From: Topomyia yanbarensis
Lineage: Eukaryota > Arthropoda > Insecta > Diptera > Culicidae
DNA: 64,000 nucleotides
Assembly (NCBI RefSeq): GCF_030247195.1
Contig: NC_080672.1
Coordinates: 11,284,001 to 11,348,000 of the forward strand
Direction of reading: 5' to 3'
The notes under the pieces were generated by a model that ran no database searches, was not told the origin of the DNA, and saw nothing but the letters and a program-made list of their open reading frames with translations. The position numbers and the translations under genes are program-made. The first letter of the stretch is position 1, and each line of letters opens with the position of its first letter. This document shows positions 1 through 10,534 of this stretch, one piece after another.

Positions 1-106
1 GGACAATAAATTTCGACTATCGAAAATATCTCAATCATACTTTCTTTCAATTAATTTTCGACTTTGTGGATTCTCGAATCTTTAGATTTTTAGAGAAGCG
101 TTTTGA

Positions 107-303
107 GGTAAATTTTTTTTAACGACATCGAATATAGGGTCACGTACCGCCCTCTCAGTGGCAAAGGATATGAACCAGCACCATTTCATGTTTAAAGGAA
201 AGTGCAAGGAAGATTACACATTTGACCTCAACATGGACATCGAACCCTCGCCACTACTGATAGATGTCTTCATGAACGACTTCGAGGAAGAACGCGGATG
301 ATA
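107..303 (+). pseudogene. Penelope-like reverse transcriptase remnant
   Basis: An open reading frame without a credible start runs to a TGA at 301-303. It ends with a FMFKGKCKEDYTF stretch followed by SPLLIDVFMNDFEEE. This layout (aromatic-rich NGK-like segment, about a dozen residues, then G-x-P-x-SP-x-x-x-D-x-FM-x-x-FE) resembles the reverse transcriptase segment of Penelope-like elements just before the catalytic YADD-type motif. The expected glycine-rich start of that motif is altered and nothing downstream continues the domain, so this is a 5'- and 3'-truncated relic. The family assignment comes from motif memory only; another retroelement RT remains possible. Confidence 0.5.
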
Positions 304-589
304 AATAGTTTGCCAACTGTAACAGAACATTACCTAACCCAAACACTGTTGACCTGTTAAACTCCCGCCAAAAAAACCACCCAATTTACGACAGAGAAGC
401 AAATCGAAAGAAAATTTCCGTTTTTAGACCTGATGATCAGCAGAGAAGCGGATAACAAACCAAAATTTGAAATCTGCTGAACGCCGAGATCCACGGTACA
501 TAACGCACGACTCGGATCATTTTGGCGCTCAAAAATAAGCAGCTTCATATTTCGCAGCTCATAATTTTTTTCATCGGACGGCGGCATCT
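304..589. other. AT-rich spacer, no gene seen
   Basis: No conserved coding pattern, RNA gene or clear repeat boundary is visible. The 100-codon minus-strand ORF overlapping it has no recognisable motif and part of it lies in the dispersed repeat that follows. Confidence 0.5.
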
Positions 590-880
590 CTTTTGAAGAG
601 ATAATATTTTTAAAATAAAAATCAGTGAAATACCATGCGTCTCCATCGTTTAGGTGCATGTTTCAATTTTTAAATCATATCTGCAAAACGGATCGTTCTT
701 CCACGCTACTTTTTAGATATGTTGTGTAAAATTAAAGGATCTCTCTATTAAAGGCATAAAAATAAGGAGTCGTTGCAGACCCTCACAATGAAAATAAAGA
801 AAAATCAATTGTTACGCATATTTTTTTTTATAGAAAACTAAACATTTATGAGGGTGCCGTTGATAAATGAAACAAAGATC
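590..880 (+). repeat. Dispersed repeat, family A copy 1
   Basis: This stretch shares long collinear similarity with 22611-22860 (opposite strand) and 22860-23080 (same strand). Shared landmarks are ACGGnTCGTTC, CTTCCACGCT, TTTTTAGATATGTTG, a GAGTCGTTG..GACCCTC block and a terminal GAGGGT. Repeated unrelated locations in one window indicate an interspersed element. No coding capacity or terminal repeat was found. Confidence 0.6.
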
Positions 881-2040
881 AGTTCTATAAAACAAAATTA
901 AAACATCATTTGAGTGGTCAACAATGAAAAGTGGTTCAGAAGTGAGGAATAAAAATTAAAAACTGTATAAAGTGAAAATTAAATCCTACAAAATGGGGTG
1001 ACTATTTCAAGAATAGAGGTGAGAAGTGAGTAATGAGTACAGAATAGTGACTTAAGCAGAAAGACACGGAATATACGAGCTGGATAGTGAGATATGAGTA
1101 GGAAGAAAATAGATGTGGGAAAATATGGCCAGTTGAAGTTGAAAAGCATTGTTGAGATATTAAAGATTCATTCTTGACCAGTAGGAAAGAGATGTGATGC
1201 GACTTTCTTTAAAAAATAAAACTATTTGGAATCTAATAGAAGAAAAATTAAGATGAAAACGTGGGATGAGGCTATATTTTAATAAGACTATCAATGGTGT
1301 TAGTATGCATAGATTGCTCTAGTCAGCCGGTTGCCGAAACTATTTTGAAAGATTTTAGAAAAAAAAATCGTATATTTTTCAAGAACGGACAGTTTATTTT
1401 TTCTCGTTTCTGTATTCCAAAGAACATCGATAATTGTTGGACAATTGACTCAGTGTGGAATATAAGTTTCTTTATACCTTAATACAACATAGGACCATTC
1501 ATGAATTTTGCACAGCAAAAATTACCCAAAATGAACCAATATATTTAAAATTATAAATGTTGATAGCTTTTTCTTCCTGAAACTAGTGACAAAAATAAAA
1601 ATATTCCAATATTAGAAAAAAATTAAGTGAAATAAGACTAGTGTTCCTGAGGGAAAGCACTTTTGATCACTGATCTAACGACTTGCGAAATAAAATTAAT
1701 AAAAAGTCTGTATAATTTATCTATTGTAAAACATTTGGAACAACACGCTTGAATGGCTGTGTATTAATTGCTTCTACAGCAATCCCACTTGCCGGACACA
1801 GTTCACATGGAGAACTTGCATTACCTAGCAGTAGGTAATTTTTAATCTGTGAATCCATCTTCCTCCAGCGAAACACGAAAAAGAAGGAATTTATTTTTAC
1901 CGAAAAAATAATATAATATTCCCTTGAGCCAATTAAACGAACTTTTTGCAGCAGATGTCCTAGCAGAAAACATCACCGTCGACGGTTCATATCAAGTACT
2001 ACATATATAATCAATTATAAATTTATTTTTTTTACAACCG
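881..2040. other. AT-rich spacer with decayed GAGTGAG-type tract
   Basis: About 1010-1200 is purine-rich with scattered GTGAGAAGTGAG, AGTGAGATATGAG and similar words, like a decayed version of the purine-rich tracts at 6690-7310. The remainder is unique-looking AT-rich DNA. The 62-codon plus ORF at 1294-1482 shows no recognised motif. Confidence 0.4.
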
Positions 2041-2089
2041 CCATCTGTAAACGTTGTTGTATTGCTAATTAATGGATTGAAGACAAGTA

Positions 2090-2440
2090 AGACAAGTCTT
2101 GATCGTATGACACCTTGCCGGATTCTGCCTGATTTTTTTAATCTAATAATTCAAAAAGATATCTACCATAACTGTCTTAGAACGGCAAAAGTTATTCAGT
2201 TTAGTCAGGAGATTAAACAAAAGCTGAAAACTATGTAATATAGACTTCGTAAAGGGAGCAGTACTACTATGTAGTTACAACTGAACCTGAACTTGTAGAC
2301 AAATTACTGAAGGCAATAGATTCCAAGCGATACATAGTACCACTGTACCCCAAGGGAGCAACATTAGACCTCTACTGTTCCTCATTTACATCAACGTCAT
2401 TGGTAAAATTGTATCTTGTCTTGGGATAAACACATAAAGG
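2090..2440 (+). pseudogene. Non-LTR retrotransposon RT relic
   Basis: In one frame positions 2348-2410 read PQGSNIRPLLFLIYINVIG, the strongly conserved RT motif (PQGS-x-LGPLLF-x-IYINDI) of non-LTR elements of the Jockey/CR1 type. The upstream sequence has stops and frameshifts in every frame, and the expected YADD box is absent after it. It is a dead fragment of a plus-oriented LINE. The clade cannot be fixed from so short a piece. Confidence 0.6.
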
Positions 2441-2782
2441 AAATTGGGAGAAAATATTTGTTTATGTGTGGAATCGTAAAATGTGTTAGTAGCTTCGTTC
2501 CTAGAACGCTACTTGTTCTACTTTGTCTGCATTCTCTCTCGCCTAAACTATTTGATCATTGTATCGGGACGAGCCTGTAATTCAAAGCTTAAAAAACTGC
2601 CAGTTTTACAAAATCGATGTAAAGTAAAGGTGCTTATTTTCACCCCATTCAGGAGGGTACCCTAATAAAATTATCTATGGCTTGCCTTTTCTGTTTTTGT
2701 CAGTAAGGCTTTTCACTGATTTTGTTCATAAAACATTACCTAAACAAGGCATGTGTGAAGAGCGAACGTAAAAATAATTTAA
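2441..2782. other. AT-rich spacer, no gene seen
   Basis: The 60-codon ORF at 2483-2665 has no recognised motif. It may include decayed LINE sequence downstream of the RT relic. Confidence 0.35.
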
Positions 2783-2956
2783 AATTTTTATTTTGATTAT
2801 AGAGGTTCTATCTAACCTTAAGGTCATTCACCTCTTTTTTCGGGCTGGAAAGATCTCTTGGGAAAAATATGTATCCATATGTGCGGGGTTGGGAGTCGAA
2901 CCCAGGTGAGCTGCTTACAAAACCAACGATTTATCAACGACGCAATGACCGCCCCC
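2783..2956 (-). mobile_element. tRNA-derived SINE (diverged copy)
   Basis: The reverse complement contains a degenerate A box (TTGCGTCGTTGATAAATCG), a B box GGTTCGACTCC, then CCCGCACAT, an AAGAGAT..CCCGAA body, GAATGACCTTAAGGTTAG and an ACCTCTATAATCAAAATAAAA tail. This is the same layout as the copies at 6182, 33134 and 36008. It abuts the start of the 8-bp array. It resembles the Feilai-type SINE class of Aedes; that name is from memory. Confidence 0.85.
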
Positions 2957-2994
2957 ATTACATTCTTACTTTCTTTCATTTTTCATTTCTCATA

Positions 2995-3534
2995 TCACAT
3001 TCTTATTTCTTATTTCTCAATTCCCAAGTTCTCAAGCTTTCAAGTTCTCAAGTTATCTAATTTCAAGTTCTCAAGTTTTCAATTTCTCAAGTTCTCAAGC
3101 TCAAGTTCTCAATTTCTCAGGTTCTCAAGTTCTCAAGTCCTCAAACTCTCAAGTTCTCAAGTTTTCAAGTTTTCAAGTTCTCAAGTTCTCAAGTTCTCAA
3201 GTTCTCAAGTTCTCAAGTTCTCAAGTTCTCAAGTTCTCAAGTTCTCAAGTTCTCAAGTTCTCAAGTTGTCAAGTTGTCAAGTTGTCAAGTTGTCAAGTTG
3301 TCAAGTTGTCAAGTTGTCAAGTTGTCAAGTTGTCAAGTTGTCAAGTTTTCAAGTTCTCAAGTTCTCAAGTTCTCAAGTTCTCAAGTTCTCAAGTTCTCAA
3401 GTTCTCAAGTTCTCAAGTTCTCAAGTTCTCAAGTTCTCAAGTTCTCAAGTTCTCAAGTTTTCAAGTTCTCAAGTTCTCAAGTTCTCAAGTTCTCAAGTTC
3501 TCAAGTTGTCAAGTTGTCAAGTTCTCAAGTTCTC
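2995..3534 (+). repeat. 8-bp tandem array, unit TTCTCAAG
   Basis: About 65 units. The left edge (to about 3170) is degenerate (CAAGCTTTC, TTTCAATTTCTCAAG); the centre is near-perfect. At 3265-3345 ten consecutive units carry TTGTCAAG in place of TTCTCAAG, and two more appear near 3506. Because 8 is not a multiple of 3, all three plus frames repeat every 24 bp and stay open, giving Ser/Gln/Val/Lys-rich spurious ORFs. Confidence 0.95.
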
Positions 3535-3580
3535 ATTTCTCATTTCACATTTCTCTATTTTCATTTCTCATTTCTCATTT
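3535..3580 (+). repeat. Short TTTCTCA transition block
   Basis: A few imperfect TTTCTCA/TTTCACA units join the 8-bp array to the TTTCTAA array. The same 7-mer forms the long array on the far side (from 5164), so TTTCTCA flanks TTTCTAA on both sides. Confidence 0.85.
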
Positions 3581-5163
3581 CTAATTTCTAATTTCTAATT
3601 TCTAATTTCTAATTTCTAATTTCTAATTTCTAATTTCTAATTTCTAATTTCTAATTTCTAATTTCTAATTTCTAATTTCTAATTTCTAATTTCTAATTTC
3701 TAATTTCTAATTTCTAATTTCTAATTTCTAATTTCTAATTTCTAATTTCTAATTTCTAATTTCTAATTTCTAATTTCTAATTTCTAATTTCTAATTTCTA
3801 ATTTCTAATTTCTAATTTCTAATTTCTAATTTCTAATTTCTAATTTCTAATTTCTAATTTCTAATTTCTAATTTCTAATTTCTAATTTCTAATTTCTAAT
3901 TTCTAATTTCTAATTTCTAATTTCTAATTTCTAATTTCTAATTTCTAATTTCTAATTTCTAATTTCTAATTTCTAATTTCTAATTTCTAATTTCTAATTT
4001 CTAATTTCTAATTTCTAATTTCTAATTTCTAATTTCTAATTTCTAATTTCTAATTTCTAATTTCTAATTTCTAATTTCTAATTTCTAATTTCTAATTTCT
4101 AATTTCTAATTTCTAATTTCTAATTTCTAATTTCTAATTTCTAATTTCTAATTTCTAATTTCTAATTTCTAATTTCTAATTTCTAATTTCTAATTTCTAA
4201 TTTCTAATTTCTAATTTCTAATTTCTAATTTCTAATTTCTAATTTCTAATTTCTAATTTCTAATTTCTAATTTCTAATTTCTAATTTCTAATTTCTAATT
4301 TCTAATTTCTAATTTCTAATTTCTAATTTCTAATTTCTAATTTCTAATTTCTAATTTCTAATTTCTAATTTCTAATTTCTAATTTCTAATTTCTAATTTC
4401 TAATTTCTAATTTCTAATTTCTAATTTCTAATTTCTAATTTCTAATTTCTAATTTCTAATTTCTAATTTCTAATTTCTAATTTCTAATTTCTAATTTCTA
4501 ATTTCTAATTTCTAATTTCTAATTTCTAATTTCTAATTTCTAATTTCTAATTTCTAATTTCTAATTTCTAATTTCTAATTTCTAATTTCTAATTTCTAAT
4601 TTCTAATTTCTAATTTCTAATTTCTAATTTCTAATTTCTAATTTCTAATTTCTAATTTCTAATTTCTAATTTCTAATTTCTAATTTCTAATTTCTAATTT
4701 CTAATTTCTAATTTCTAATTTCTAATTTCTAATTTCTAATTTCTAATTTCTAATTTCTAATTTCTAATTTCTAATTTCTAATTTCTAATTTCTAATTTCT
4801 AATTTCTAATTTCTAATTTCTAATTTCTAATTTCTAATTTCTAATTTCTAATTTCTAATTTCTAATTTCTAATTTCTAATTTCTAATTTCTAATTTCTAA
4901 TTTCTAATTTCTAATTTCTAATTTCTAGTTTCTAATTTCTAATTTCTAATTTCTAATTTCTAATTTCTAATTTCTAATTTCTAATTTCTAATTTCTAATT
5001 TCTAATTTCTAATTTCTAATTTCTAATTTCTAATTTCTGATTTCTAATTTCTAATTTCTAATTTCTAATTTCTAATTTCTAATTTCTAATTTCTAATTTT
5101 TAATTTCTAATTTCTAATTTCTAATTTCTAATTTCTAATTTCTAATTTCTAATTTCTAATTTC
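3581..5163 (+). repeat. 7-bp tandem array, unit TTTCTAA
   Basis: About 225 copies over 1.58 kb. I see no deviation from about 3581 to 4925. The only substitutions are near the right end: TTTCTAG at about 4928, TTTCTGA at about 5039 and TTTTTAA at about 5099. Every frame has TAA stops, so nothing is encoded. The homogeneity suggests recent expansion or continuing homogenisation. Confidence 0.97.
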
Positions 5164-5700
5164 TCATTTCTCATTTCTCATTTCTCATTTCTCATTTCTC
5201 ATTTCTCATTTCTCATTTCTTATGTCTCATTTCTCATTTCTCATTTCTCATTTCTCATTTCTCATTTCTCATTTCTCATTTCTCATTTCTCATTTCTCAT
5301 TTCTCATTTCTCATCTCTCAGTTCTCATTTTTTCCATTTCTCATTTCTTGTTTGTTATTTCTCATTTCTCATTTCTCATTTCTCATTTCTCATTTCTCAT
5401 TTCTCATTTCTCATTTCTCATTTCTCATTTCTCATTTCTCATTTCTCATTTCTCATTTCTCATTTCTCATTTCTCATTTCTCATTTCTCATTTCTCATTT
5501 CTCATCTCTCAGTTCTCATTTTTTTCATTTCTCATTTCTCATTTCTCATTTCTCATTTCTCATTTCTCATTTCTCATTTCTCATTTCTCATTTCTCATTT
5601 CTCATTTCTCATTTCTCATTTCTCATTTCTCATTTCTCATTTCTCATCTCTCAGTTCTCATTTTTTTCATTTCTCATTTCTTGTTTGTTATTTCTAATTT
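5164..5700 (+). repeat. 7-bp tandem array, unit TTTCTCA, with higher-order blocks
   Basis: About 75 TTTCTCA units. The array is interrupted by a recurrent variant block, CTCATCTCTCAGTTCTCATTTTTT, at about 5311, 5503 and 5645. The first and last blocks are followed by CATTTCTCATTTCTTGTTTG. Recurrence of the same private variants shows that multi-unit segments have been duplicated. The 163- and 127-codon ORFs here are periodic readings of the array (FSFLISH units), not genes. Confidence 0.95.
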
Positions 5701-6181
5701 TCCATTTTTCTGACTATCATGCAGAAGAAACTTGAAAAGTTAGATTTGATTCGTAGACGGGAAGGTCAGGAAAGATGATCGTTTGGAAATTCGAACTACG
5801 AAATAAAAGATGAGAAATACAGGATGAAACATGAGAGGCAAGAAAAGAGAAGTAAGAAATGGGACTACCGTAGAGCACGAAAAATAGTCAGTTTTCGGGA
5901 ATTTTTTTGAGACGAAATTGGATTTATAATACAAGTACAAAAATAATTGTTTCAAATAATCTTTTTACGAGATGGCGGGAGCGGTATGTGATCCCTCAGG
6001 CGCGTTTATTTAATAGCGTATACGGCCGAAAATCTATCTCTCGCAATTTTTAACCTAGAGCCTAAAACTGAAGTTGTTTTCGATTCCTTATAGCAATAGC
6101 CAGTAACGTACGTAGGATTTTTTTTCAATATTTTGATTTTTCACGAAATGACGCTCTTTTTAGTAAAAAAAACTCTGAAAA
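5701..6181. other. Spacer, no gene seen
   Basis: Partly purine-rich near 5800-5870. A GCAGAAGAAAC..GATTCGTAGACG segment at 5715-5760 resembles 56155-56200, so some of it may be an old dispersed repeat. No credible coding sequence. Confidence 0.4.
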
Positions 6182-6347
6182 GGTGTGAGCGTAGCGTAGT
6201 TGGTAAATCAATTGCCTTGTACGCAGCGCACCTGGGTTCGAGTCCCGACCCCGCACGTAGGGTTAGAAATTTGTCATAAGAAATTTTTCTAACCCGAAGA
6301 GGCGAATGACGTTAAGGTTAAAACCTCTATAATCGAAATAAAAAAAG
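6182..6347 (+). mobile_element. tRNA-derived SINE
   Basis: A box TAGCGTAGTTGG at about 6192 and B box GGTTCGAGTCC at about 6234 are both exact matches to the Pol III consensus. The body (TAACCCGAAGAGGCGAATGAC, TTAAGGTTAAAACC) and tail CTATAATCGAAATAAAAAAA follow. It is shorter and longer-tailed than a tRNA gene, so it is a SINE and not a tRNA. Confidence 0.92.
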
Positions 6348-6689
6348 TCTAAAAATGTCATAAACATCGACACAAAGCTGATTAAAGAAATTAAACAATA
6401 ATAAAAATAAAATCCTGCGGACGTCGCTGGAGAAACCAATTTTGAATATGCTGTGAAAATTTCAATCAAAAATAATTTGCTCGAGTTTTCGGCCAACTCA
6501 AAAAATGTGGTTTCGAGAACAACGCGGTTCAAGTATTCAGTATTTTGGCAGAATTGAAAATTTGAACATTTAACAATCAATGACGCCTACGAATTTTTGG
6601 TATATCAGTTTCAAGTCTCTAAAGCACATTTTATTCCAATAAAAACAATTTCGACATTTTAAAAATTCTACTGTGATGTAACCCCTTAA
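6348..6689. other. Spacer, no gene seen
   Basis: AT-rich sequence with a minus-strand 105-codon ORF (6263-6580) that overlaps the SINE and has no recognised motif. Confidence 0.4.
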
Positions 6690-7310
6690 ACTAATATTTG
6701 GATGTGAGAGGTGAGAGATTACATATGAGAGGCAAAAAATTCCAGAGAAATGAGAGTTGAGAAGTGAGAATTGTTTGAGATGAGAAAACAGAACAGTACG
6801 ATGGGACTGATGAGATGTGATAGGTGAGTAATGAGGATTGAGCAATGAATAGTAGTATCAGTGAGGGAAGAGGGAAGAAAAATGCAGTGACTAGTTTGAG
6901 ATGAGAGGGAAGAAGTGAGCAATGAGAGCAGAAAGGGGTGATTAGAGAAAGATGAGAGAGAAAAATGCGAGAGGTGAGATATACGATGTATGACAGATTT
7001 ATTTGGCAGTTTTTGGTCACAGGTACTTTTTCACAGATGACAGATTTTTGTTATTTTTTTATTTTACTGATTTCTACAGATCTTTCTAAATATTCCAATA
7101 TAAGGTTTGTTTTGGGTTTTTAGACATATTTTCGTAGATTCTTTTTTAGTCTATGAATAAAAGATAGAGAGAGAAGAGACCTGAACACTGAGAAGCGAGA
7201 TGCTTGAAAAGCGAAAAGTGAGCAGACAAATGAGATCTGAAACTTAGAGATGAGTAGTGACAATCAGTGAGTAAGAGATGGGAATCATGAGGAATACAAC
7301 TTCTACGGCT
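6690..7310. repeat. Decayed purine-rich GTGAGA/GAGATGAG tracts
   Basis: At 6700-7000 and 7160-7300 the plus strand is full of irregular GTGAGAGATGAGA, GAGTTGAGAAGTGAGAA and similar words. TGAGAA is the complement of the TTCTCA core to the left, and GAGATGAG is the core of the 11-bp array to the right. No exact period remains. Minus ORFs here are low-complexity Ser/His/Leu readings. Confidence 0.6.
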
Positions 7311-7786
7311 CAGATCTGACCTAAACAAAACAATAGAAAAAAGATTTACTTTTAATTCGAATAGGTGGAAAGGCTCCAGAAGAACAAAAACTATTTGGAG
7401 TTTAATGGACGAAAAAGGAAAATTGTTCTTCAATTCTGGTAGAGGGCGCCCATCAAAACTATTATCCTCAATTTTCAAAACGGACGCTCTAAAAAAAACT
7501 TTAGCGCCAAAGTATACAAAAAAAATTTCGAGGCAGAACTTAACTTAAATACTTTTTTAAAAAGGCTTCCAACAAAAAATTCTTCAATTGTTTGTTGGAT
7601 GGGCACCAGATTTTACGTTTCATGCATCTCTAAGACCTTTAGCAAAGAAAAATTAAAAGTAGTATTTTCTCATCTCAACTCAAAAATTTCCTGTTTTATT
7701 CACTTCTAAGACATTTTGCAGTACCATTACGAATCCAATAGAGGTTAGATCCTAATGAGATTGACATGAAATCGGGATGGGATTGA
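7311..7786. other. AT-rich spacer, no gene seen
   Basis: No motif, RNA gene or repeat boundary recognised. From about 7740 scattered GAGAT words announce the array. Confidence 0.4.
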
Positions 7787-10078
7787 AATAAAACCTAGAT
7801 GAGATTGAGATGAGATTGAGATGAGATTCATATGAAATTGAGATGAGATTGAGATGAGATTGAGATGAGATTGAGATGAGATTGAGATGAGATTGAGATG
7901 AGATTGAGATGAGATTGAGATGAGATTGAGATGAGATTGAGATGAGATTGAGATGAGATTGAGATGAGATTGAGATGAGATTAAGATGAGATTGAGATGA
8001 GATTGAGATGAGATTGAGATGAGATTGAGATGAGATTGAGATGAGATTGAGATGAGATTGAGATGAGATTGAGATGAGATTGAGATGAGATTGAGATGAG
8101 ATTGAGATGAGATTGAGATGAGATTGAGATGAGATTGAGATGAGATTGAGATGAGATTGAGATGAGATTGAGATGAGATTGAGATGAGATTGAGATGAGA
8201 TTGAGATGAGATTAAGATGAGATTGAGATGAGATTGAGATGAGATTGAGATGAGATTGAGATGAGATTGAGATGAGATTGAGATGAGATTGAGATGAGAT
8301 TGAGATGAGATTGAGATGAGATTGAGATGAGATTGAGATGAGATTGAGATGAGATTGAGATGAGATTGAGATGAAATTGAGATGAGATTGAGATGAGATT
8401 GAGATGAGATTGAGATGAGATTGAGATGAGATTGAGATGAGATTGAGATGAGATTAAGATGAGATTGAGATGAGATTGAGATGAGATTGAGATGAGATTG
8501 AGATGAGATTGAGATGAGATTGAGATGAGATTGAGATGAGATTGAGATGAGATTGAGATGAGATTGAGATGAGATTGAGATGAGATTGAGATGAGATTGA
8601 GATGAGATTGAGATGAAATTGAGATGAGATTGAGATGAGATTGAGATGAGATTGAGATGAGATTGAGATGAGATTGAGATGAGATTGAGATGAGATTGAG
8701 ATGAGATTGAGATGAGATTGAGATGAGATTAAGATGAGATTGAGATGAGATTGAGATGAGGATTGAGATGAGATTGATGTGAGATTGAGATGAGATTGAG
8801 ATGAGATTGAGATGAGATTAAGATGAGATTGAGATGAGATTGAGATGAGATTGAGATGAGATTGAGATGAGATTGAGATGAGATTGAGATGAGATTGAGA
8901 TGAGATTGAGATGAGATTGAGATGAGATTGAGATGAGATTGAGATGAGATTGAGATGAGATTGAGATGAGATTGAGATGAAATTGAGATGAGATTGAGAT
9001 GAGATTGAGATGAGATTGAGATGAGATTGAGATGAGATTGAGATGAGATTGAGATGAGATTGAGATGAGATTGAGATGAGATTGAGATGAGATTGAGATG
9101 AGATTGAGATGAGATTAAGATGAGATTGAGATGAGATTGAGATGAGGATTGAGATGAGATTGATGTGAGATTGAGATGAGATTGAGATGAGATTGAGATG
9201 AGATTGAGATGAGATTGAGATGAGATTGAGATGAGATTGAGATGAGATTGAGATGAGATTGAGAAGAGATTGAGATGAGATTGAGATGAGATTGAGATGA
9301 GATTGAGATGAGATTGAGATGAGATTGAGATGAGATTGATGTGAGATTGAGATGAGATTGAGATGAGATTGAGATGAGATTGAGATGAGATTGAGATGAG
9401 ATTGAGATGAGATTGAGATGAGATTGAGATGAGATTGAGAAGAGATTGAGATGAGATTGAGATGAGATTGAGATGAGATTGAGATGAGATTGAGATGAGA
9501 TTGAGATGAGATTGAGATGAGATTGAGATGAGATTGAGATGAGATTGAGATGAGATTGAGATGAGATTGAGATGAGGATTGAGATGAGATTGATGTGAGA
9601 TTGAGATGAGATTGAGATGAAATTGAGATGAGATTGAGATGAGATTGAGATGAGATTGAGATGAGATTGAGATGAGATTGAGATGAGATTGAGATGAGAT
9701 TGAGATGAAATTGAGATGAGATTGAGATGAGATTAAGATGAGATTGAGATGAGATTGAGATGAGGATTGAGATGAGATTGATGTGAGATTGAGATGAGAT
9801 TGAGATGAGATTGAGATGAGATTGAGATGAGATAGAGATAAGATTGAGATGAGATTGAGATGAGATTGAGATGAGATTGAGATGAGATTGAGAAGAGATT
9901 GAGATGAGATTGAGATGAGATTGAGATGAGGATTGAGATGAGATTGATGTGAGATTGAGATGAGATTGAGATGAAATTGAGATGAGATTGAGATGAGATT
10001 GAGATGAGATTGAGATGAGATTGAGATGAGATTAAAATGAGATTGAGATGAGATTGAGATGAGATTAAAATGAGATTT
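7787..10078 (+). repeat. 11-bp tandem array, unit GAGATTGAGAT
   Basis: About 208 units over 2.3 kb. Variants are not random. An AAGATG unit and a GAAATT unit recur 159 bp apart at 8214/8373, 8456/8615 and 8820/8979. The first two pairs are 242 bp apart (22 units). A composite block AAGATG..GAGGATT..GATGTGAG recurs at 8731, 9117 and 9735, with 27 bp between AAG and GAGGATT each time. Minus-strand ORFs of 456 and 165 codons read as an 11-residue SISSQSHLNLI repeat; I treat them as array artefacts because there is no conserved flanking domain. Confidence 0.97.
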
Positions 10079-10309
10079 TTTTTTTGTAATTTTAAACAAG
10101 CGTAAATCTTGAAAAGGTGAAGTAATTCTAAAATGTTGTAAATTAATAGAATACTACAATGCATAACCAAAAATGTCATTTTTCTAACAATAAAAAAATA
10201 TTTTTTTAAAAATTCAATGGAAGTTTCCAAAAGAAAAATTTCATTCCAGAGATTTGTCCATTAATTAACGCAATTTTCCATTCATTGCATTCGAAAGAAA
10301 ATTCGAATA
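10079..10309. other. AT-rich spacer, no gene seen
   Basis: Short AT-rich link between the 11-bp array and the CpG-rich segment. A poly-T run at 10077-10085 marks the array end. Confidence 0.4.
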
Positions 10310-10502
10310 ACCCCCGACAAAGTTCACTGCACCGTCCGTAGCAAGCAACCTTATCACCCCCATGAAAAACCGTGCCAAAAGGTCACTGAAACCCGTGAAA
10401 TCCGGAAATGAAAATTAAACCACTCGAGTACGCTCTAATTATTCCCAGCCTACTGTGTTCCCACAAAACCACCCTCGCTGCAAACCATAGTTGCCATCCC
10501 TG

Positions 10503-10534
<32 letters not shown>

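Noticed and set aside
2858..3598. Overlapping 246- and 100-105-codon plus ORFs in the 8-bp array
   Set aside because: All three frames are open only because the array lacks stops; the products are Ser/Gln/Val repeats with no start context or flanking domain.
3581..5163. CRISPR-like array
   Set aside because: There are no spacers: the 7-bp units are contiguous, and the DNA is eukaryotic.
3581..5163. Telomere-type repeat (TTTCTAA resembles TTAGG-class 5-7-mers)
   Set aside because: It is internal, neither TTAGG nor its complement, and lies among derived variants; mosquitoes are not expected to use this motif.
6192..6245. tRNA gene suggested by perfect A and B boxes
   Set aside because: No acceptor-stem pairing was found. 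The same 165-bp unit with A-rich tail recurs at five places, two with target duplications, so it is a SINE.
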